Shown here in pieces: positions 51,839 through 55,278 of a stretch of DNA of 55,278 bases. The stretch comes from Lachnospiraceae bacterium (GTDB taxonomy: Bacteria > Bacillota > Clostridia > Lachnospirales > Lachnospiraceae): assembly GCA_910573755.1 (NCBI GenBank), contig CAJTBO010000033.1, positions 1-55,278 on the forward strand, in the 5' to 3' direction. The stretch's first letter is position 1. Each line of letters opens with the position of its first letter. The notes beneath the pieces were generated by a model that searched no databases, had not been told where the DNA came from, and saw only the letters and a list, made by a program, of their open reading frames with translations. The translations under genes were made by a program, and so were the position numbers.

Positions 51839-52560
51839 CTAAATATCAAACTGTTTTCGGATCTTTTCCACCATTTCAATGCTGCAGCCACCGGACGCCG
51901 CAAGTATACCGTTGTCCGTCTGCCCTTAAGTATTTCCCTGTAAATATGGATTCCTATGTCCACTCCCTCTTCTCTTCCGATCGCCTTTCCCTTTTCGAGT
52001 CCAATCGCCTCACCATCTTCTAAAAGCACCTGATCATGAAGTTCCTGATCAAATTCATATATTCCCATTTCTATCACTTCCTCACTGTGCCTTTTAAAAA
52101 AACCGTCAAGAACGCCTTCTGAAATGCATTCGTCTACAGCCTGACGGACCGCCTGCTCCAGCTTTATGCCGGAAGCTTTCTTATTGCGTGCCTTCTCCAC
52201 AAATGCCATATATCCCCTCAGACTTTCACACTTATCCAGCAATTCCCTGTTGTAGCCGGGATTAATATTGATCACCATTACTTTCAATTCCAGTTCAGGA
52301 TTCTGATCATCCCTTGAAAAGAGATCCAAAAGCCTGTATACCTGTCTTTCCGGTTGTTGTCTTTTTCCATTATAAAAAACTATAATTTTCGGTGCCGGAA
52401 TTTTTACTTTTGTCGTCCGATGCAGCCTGCCGGGCGGCGCGATCTTTTTCAATTCCTCCGTCACATAATATAAATCTCTAAGTGACATATTCGGATTGAC
52501 ACTCGCCTGCTGTTCATACAGATTCAGCCTTGCATCTATCACAAAAGCCGCGTTTTGAAA
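51839..52560 (-). pseudogene. Rpn-type PD-(D/E)XK nuclease (transposase-like), truncated and frameshifted
   Basis: The readable part contains FQNAAFVIDARLNLYEQQ, LYYVTEELKKIAP, KIIVFYNGKRQQPERQVYRL, ELKVMVININPGYN and LRGYMAFVEKARN, typical of the Rpn/PD-(D/E)XK transposase family of Lachnospiraceae. The N-terminal region that normally precedes FQNAAF is missing; the frame upstream soon hits a stop. Near 51925 the frame breaks: after EILKG the protein-like continuation GILAASGGCSIEMVEKI and a TAG at 51839 lie in another frame, consistent with one lost G in a short G run. The gene is therefore a relic. Confidence 0.8.
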
Positions 52561-52582
52561 TACATAGAATATATTATATTTA

Positions 52583-52634
52583 TTAAAATAATCTGCTTTT
52601 TCAAGACTATATCACGAAAAGCAGATTATTTTAA
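52583..52634. repeat. perfect 18-bp inverted repeat at the broken 5' end of the Rpn relic
   Basis: TTAAAATAATCTGCTTTT (52583-52600) is repeated inverted at 52617-52634 with a 16-nt spacer. It sits where the relic loses homology, like a terminal structure left by a rearrangement. No U-tract on the minus strand. Confidence 0.75.
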
Positions 52635-52672
52635 GTAAATTTTTTATTTTCCGCCCTTTCCGTCAGCGGGTT

Positions 52673-52801
52673 TGTTACTATTCACGGCTTGGGAGCCGCT
52701 CATAGTAACGATTCGGGGCGATATCGAAAGTTTTGCTACGCAAAAATCGCCCCGAATTTGAATCATGTTCTTTCGGAACGCGCAGTAAATGTGCATTCCT
52801 G
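52673..52801 (+). repeat. composite REP-like structured element
   Basis: Three parts: (i) GTTACTAT...ATAGTAAC with inner GGCT/AGCC (52673-52711); (ii) a perfect 12-base stem ATTCGGGGCGAT/ATCGCCCCGAAT (52711-52722 with 52746-52757) with nested TTTTGC/GCAAAA; (iii) ATCATGTTCT...GCATTCCTG (52762-52801). Part i matches 49687-49725 and part iii matches 10247-10285. It lies right after the stop of the C45 peptidase. Confidence 0.7.
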
Positions 52802-53863
52802 TCACTCGAAAAGTAATGCTGATTTCATAAGCATATCACACAGCCTCCTATCCTCCACAAATTTTGTCTTCCGCGGGTCTTTCTCCGCCCGGTAGACCAT
52901 CAGGGACTTCACGTCAAATATGGAACTCCAGACAGTTTCAAAATCCGGTTCCCGGTCATACTGGCAGATAAACCCGTAATCCCCTCTCAGAAGCCGCTTT
53001 GTCGCTTCTATGCAGTCATCATCGATGTATTTTTCAAAGCTGTTCATCACCGTCTCATACCGTTTGCGGGAATCGTAGTCTTTTCCGCAGGCATCGTCGT
53101 AAGCCTTCATCTCATCGGAAGTAAAACTGTTGACCGTACATACGATCTTATCCCTGCCAAAGCTTTCCGGCTCCCTTATCCTTTTCATCAAAGGCGTGCA
53201 CTCCGCCACTGCCAGCCTTCCGCTTTTATCCGCCAGCAGGATATTACAGTTAGAGGCAACGGGCAGTTCATTAAGAAGCGCTATCGCCTGCCCGGTATCT
53301 TCTGCTTTTTCCAGCAGATACCGCACGATAAAGCAGGAGTTAAATCCCGGCAGGATCTTTTCAGTATCCGTCATGACAAAGGTCATAGCAACGGCAAGCC
53401 CATGCTCGTTTAACCCTTCCTCTCCATTGATAAAGGATGAGGTGGTAATTTGAAATCTGCTGCCGCCATCCGGCGCGTAAATCTCGCTTTTACTGCCCTT
53501 CCGCAGATACGGGGGCAGATCGTTGTTCCTGCCGTATATCACTTTCTCTCCTTTTACATAGGCAAAAGCGGTACAGCCTCTGATCTCCACCGGGATATTC
53601 TGTTCCAGATTATACATGCAGCATCCCATGCACAACATCCAGGATGCAAAATACAGATAATCGGCTCCCGCCGTATCACTCACTCCCCTGATCTCTTCAC
53701 AGACTTCCGGGAAAAAACTTCTCAATATCTTCTCGCTTTTTCTCCCGTGTTCCAGCTGAAAGGCATCCAGCCGCAGCGGAAACGATACCCTGCCCCTGTT
53801 AAAAATTTTACCGCGTTTTACACCCATCTCATAGTGACTGCCTTTTAATCTCAAATGATACAT
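52802..53863 (-). CDS. C45 family peptidase / acyltransferase-like Ntn hydrolase
   Basis: 353 residues. Family start YHLRLKGSHYEMGVKRG; nucleophile Cys97 in IRGCTAFAY, which becomes N-terminal after self-cleavage in acyl-CoA:6-aminopenicillanate acyltransferase-like proteins; then GRNNDLP, TTSSFINGEEGLNEHGLAVAMTF and VASNCNILLADKSG. Likely hydrolyses an amide bond of an N-acyl compound; substrate unknown. No signal peptide, so cytoplasmic. AAAGGAG precedes the ATG and a consensus promoter lies about 70-100 nt upstream. Confidence 0.88.
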   Translation of the reverse strand: MYHLRLKGSHYEMGVKRGKIFNRGRVSFPLRLDAFQLEHGRKSEKILRSFFPEVCEEIRGVSDTAGADYLYFASWMLCMGCCMYNLEQNIPVEIRGCTAFAYVKGEKVIYGRNNDLPPYLRKGSKSEIYAPDGGSRFQITTSSFINGEEGLNEHGLAVAMTFVMTDTEKILPGFNSCFIVRYLLEKAEDTGQAIALLNELPVASNCNILLADKSGRLAVAECTPLMKRIREPESFGRDKIVCTVNSFTSDEMKAYDDACGKDYDSRKRYETVMNSFEKYIDDDCIEATKRLLRGDYGFICQYDREPDFETVWSSIFDVKSLMVYRAEKDPRKTKFVEDRRLCDMLMKSALLFE

Positions 53864-53930
53864 CTTCTGATCTCCTTTGATCTTATGGAAGCACTTCGCA
53901 TTATTTTTTCTTTTCGGTCAACCTTTCTTT

Positions 53931-53959
53931 AATGTAATAAAATATAAATTTTATGTCAA
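53931..53959 (-). promoter_or_regulatory. promoter of the C45 peptidase gene
   Basis: Minus-strand TTGACA (53954-53959), 17-bp AT-rich spacer, TACATT (53931-53936). Confidence 0.75.
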
Positions 53960-54134
53960 TACATTTATTTTATTCCTATATGCCATCTCTCACTTTCCAT
54001 TATGTCATCATTGACATCACAGATAATCAGAAAAAAACTCCACATAGCAGCGGTTTTGTGCTGGTAGTATTTAGTTGGGAGCGTGGCTCGACACACCGGA
54101 ATTTTCTTTTTTATTCAAACATAAAGTTGTTAAG

Positions 54135-54611
54135 TTACTGCCAAAACATTTCCACACCATTTGCATCTGTGATTTTTTCCCATGCTTCATCATCTATTTC
54201 TTCACGTTTGTAATAATAGCGGCAATCTGCGTCGGTGATACTGCGAATTACTTTACAAGGATTTCCCACGGCAACTACCATATCGGGAATATCAGAGGAA
54301 ACAACACTTCCTGCTCCGATTACAACGTTATCGCCTATGTGAACTCCGGGCAAAATAGTAACGCTTCCACCGATCCACACATTATCTCCTATGGTAATGC
54401 CTTTTCCATACTCATAACCGCTATTTCTCGTAGAGGGATGGATTGGGTGACCTGCTGTGTATAGAGAAACATTCGGCCCAAACATACAATTATCACCGAT
54501 TCTGATGGCAGCAACATCGATCATAACACAGTTATAATTTGCAAAAAAATTCTTTCCAGTGGAAATATGTGTTCCGTATTCGCAATAAAATGGCGGAATT
54601 ACAAAAACATT
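54135..54611 (-). pseudogene. maltose/galactoside O-acetyltransferase, 5'-truncated
   Basis: Left-handed beta-helix acetyltransferase of the Maa/LacA type. Readable from NVFVIPPFYCEYGTHI through FFANYNCVMIDVAAIRIGDNC, the catalytic-histidine region YTAGHPIHP, and the C-terminal GGSVTILPGVHIGDNVVIGAGSVV. The N-terminal ~60 residues found in intact homologues are gone; homology ends near 54611 where IS21-like end repeats begin. An internal ATG at 54524 could still express a fragment, which would lack part of the coenzyme A-binding trimer interface. Confidence 0.8.
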
Positions 54612-54619
54612 CTGAGAAT

Positions 54620-54812
54620 TTGGAATAACTGAATATTCTAACGTTTCGGAGCCACCGTTTTATCGCTTGAGAGCCATTTGATTTTGGTATTCTAATGCTT
54701 GAGAGCCACCACAACATCTAGTGGTCTTTGATATTTGATTTTATATAGGATTTCCTATAGATTTTGATAGAAAGCCTGGTGCTTTTAATAAATCTATAGG
54801 AGGTCTTTTATT
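54620..54812 (+). mobile_element. left end of an IS21-like element with three internal repeats
   Basis: TATTCTAACG-TTTC-GGAGCCACC (54634-54656), TATCGCTTGAGAGCCA (54661-54676) and TATTCTAATG-CTTGA-GAGCCACC (54688-54710) are related repeats immediately upstream of istA. IS21-family ends are known to carry several such transposase-binding repeats. The element interrupts the acetyltransferase gene. The exact terminus and target duplication cannot be fixed. Confidence 0.65.
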
Positions 54813-55170
54813 ATGTACAAAAAGACGAAACCCAGAAGCGTAATGGAGCTTCTAAACAAAAATCTAAGCGAAAAGGAGGTGGCGGCAATACTTGGATGCT
54901 CAAGAAACACAGTCTCTGAAATTAAAGAACTCTGCAGACAGCAGGGCATGACTTGGGATGACATTCAGGATATGACAGATGACGGGTTGTACGATATTTT
55001 ATATCCTAAGAAATTCAAGCGGACAACAAACTATGTGCCTGTCGATTATGCATACGTACATTCAGAACTCAAGAAAACTGGAGTGACTATGAAACTGCTG
55101 TGGGAAGAGTATCGGGACAGATGCGTGAGCGAGGGCAGGGAATACTGTGCGTATCCTATATTTACTGTCA
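54813..55170 (+). pseudogene. istA: IS21-family transposase IstA, truncated
   Basis: About 119 residues of the N-terminus: HTH with LSEKEVAAILGCSRNTVSEI (about 18-37), GMTWDDIQDMTDDGLYDILYP, and VDYAYVHSELKKTGVTMKLLWEEY, all characteristic of IstA. It has GGAGGT eight bases before the ATG. Full IstA is about 400-500 residues; here similarity stops near YCAYPIF, and the frame runs into a hairpin-rich sequence and a stop at 55226. It lacks the DDE catalytic domain and istB is not seen, so it is inactive by itself. Confidence 0.85.
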
Positions 55171-55278
55171 AAGTTAGCAACCCCCATTTCAAATGGGGGT
55201 TTAGTTTTAACCCCTCCGGGGTATAGTACTGGTTCCGCCTAAGGCGGGGTTCCGCAATACCATCTTTACCAGTTGCCC
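55171..55278 (-). ncRNA. candidate omega RNA-like right end of an IS200/IS605 element
   Basis: A dense array of stems: CCCCCAT/ATGGGGG (55181-55199), ACCCC/GGGGT (55210-55222), CCGCC/GGCGG (55235-55247), with ACTGGT/ACCAGT (55228-55233 with 55268-55273) and GCAAC/GTTGC (55177-55181 with 55272-55276) closing the fold. It interrupts istA. Multi-stem ends followed directly by flanking DNA are typical of IS200/IS605 right ends, where tnpB-associated omega RNA ends; here the RNA would run on the minus strand and read istA flank as guide. No tnpB is visible before the window ends. A plain terminator or another mobile end is possible. Confidence 0.35.

Noticed and set aside
54634-54710. Three short repeats considered as a CRISPR array
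   Set aside because: Only three, degenerate and unevenly spaced, immediately upstream of istA; fits IS21 end repeats better, and no cas gene is present.

Overview
The window looks like chromosome from an anaerobic, spore-lineage Gram-positive of the class Clostridia, most likely family Lachnospiraceae. The evidence is: strong AGGAGG-type ribosome binding sites; SpoIIM and a Spo0A DNA-binding-domain protein; oxygen-sensitive glycyl radical chemistry beside a flavodiiron protein; and Firmicute gene neighbourhoods (nudF-spoIIM-xerD, rimO-pgsA-cinA-recA-recX-rny, rpoZ-gmk-remA-yicC next to rqcH). Most genes lie on the minus strand. No rRNA, tRNA or CRISPR array was recognised.

1-8.9 kb (minus strand) is the most unusual region: a glycyl radical enzyme (GRE) operon. 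It starts with a 746-residue GRE core that has the Cys/Glu active-site motif but stops just before the glycyl radical domain. A separate 84-residue gene then supplies that domain (RVAGYSAYF). A 106-nt structured gap separates the two, so this reads as a split, two-component GRE. Downstream are a lipoprotein binding protein, ATPase and permease of a CUT2 (ribose-type) ABC importer, the radical SAM activase, and a YesN-like response regulator whose DNA-binding domain is cut off or frameshifted at the window edge. The substrate is not identifiable from sequence; the importer suggests a sugar-like molecule.

9-35 kb is mostly conserved core: a divergent flavodiiron protein, an anchored glycosidase-like protein with a (GATACA)15 linker repeat, lysA, xerD, spoIIM, nudF, an aminotransferase, rny, recX, recA (LexA boxes in its promoter), an acidic repeat protein, cinA, pgsA, rimO, rpoZ, gmk, remA, yicC, rqcH, a lipid-linked polysaccharide flippase, glgA, and a receiver-less Spo0A paralogue.

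34-48 kb holds regulators and accessory metabolism: a lipoprotein, XRE regulators, dus, a YhcC-type radical SAM protein, ogt, an ECF sigma/anti-sigma pair, an HD protein, a CAAX protease, and a four-gene GDP-L-fucose supply cluster (gmd, fcl, manC, manA).

48-55.3 kb is accessory and decayed: an AraC regulator, three small genes that look like orphan polymorphic-toxin immunity genes, a frameshifted Rpn-type nuclease pseudogene, REP-like structured repeats also found near 10 kb, a C45 peptidase, an acetyltransferase cut by an IS21-like left end with three internal repeats, a truncated istA, and a final hairpin-rich segment that may be the right end (omega RNA-like) of an IS200/IS605 element.
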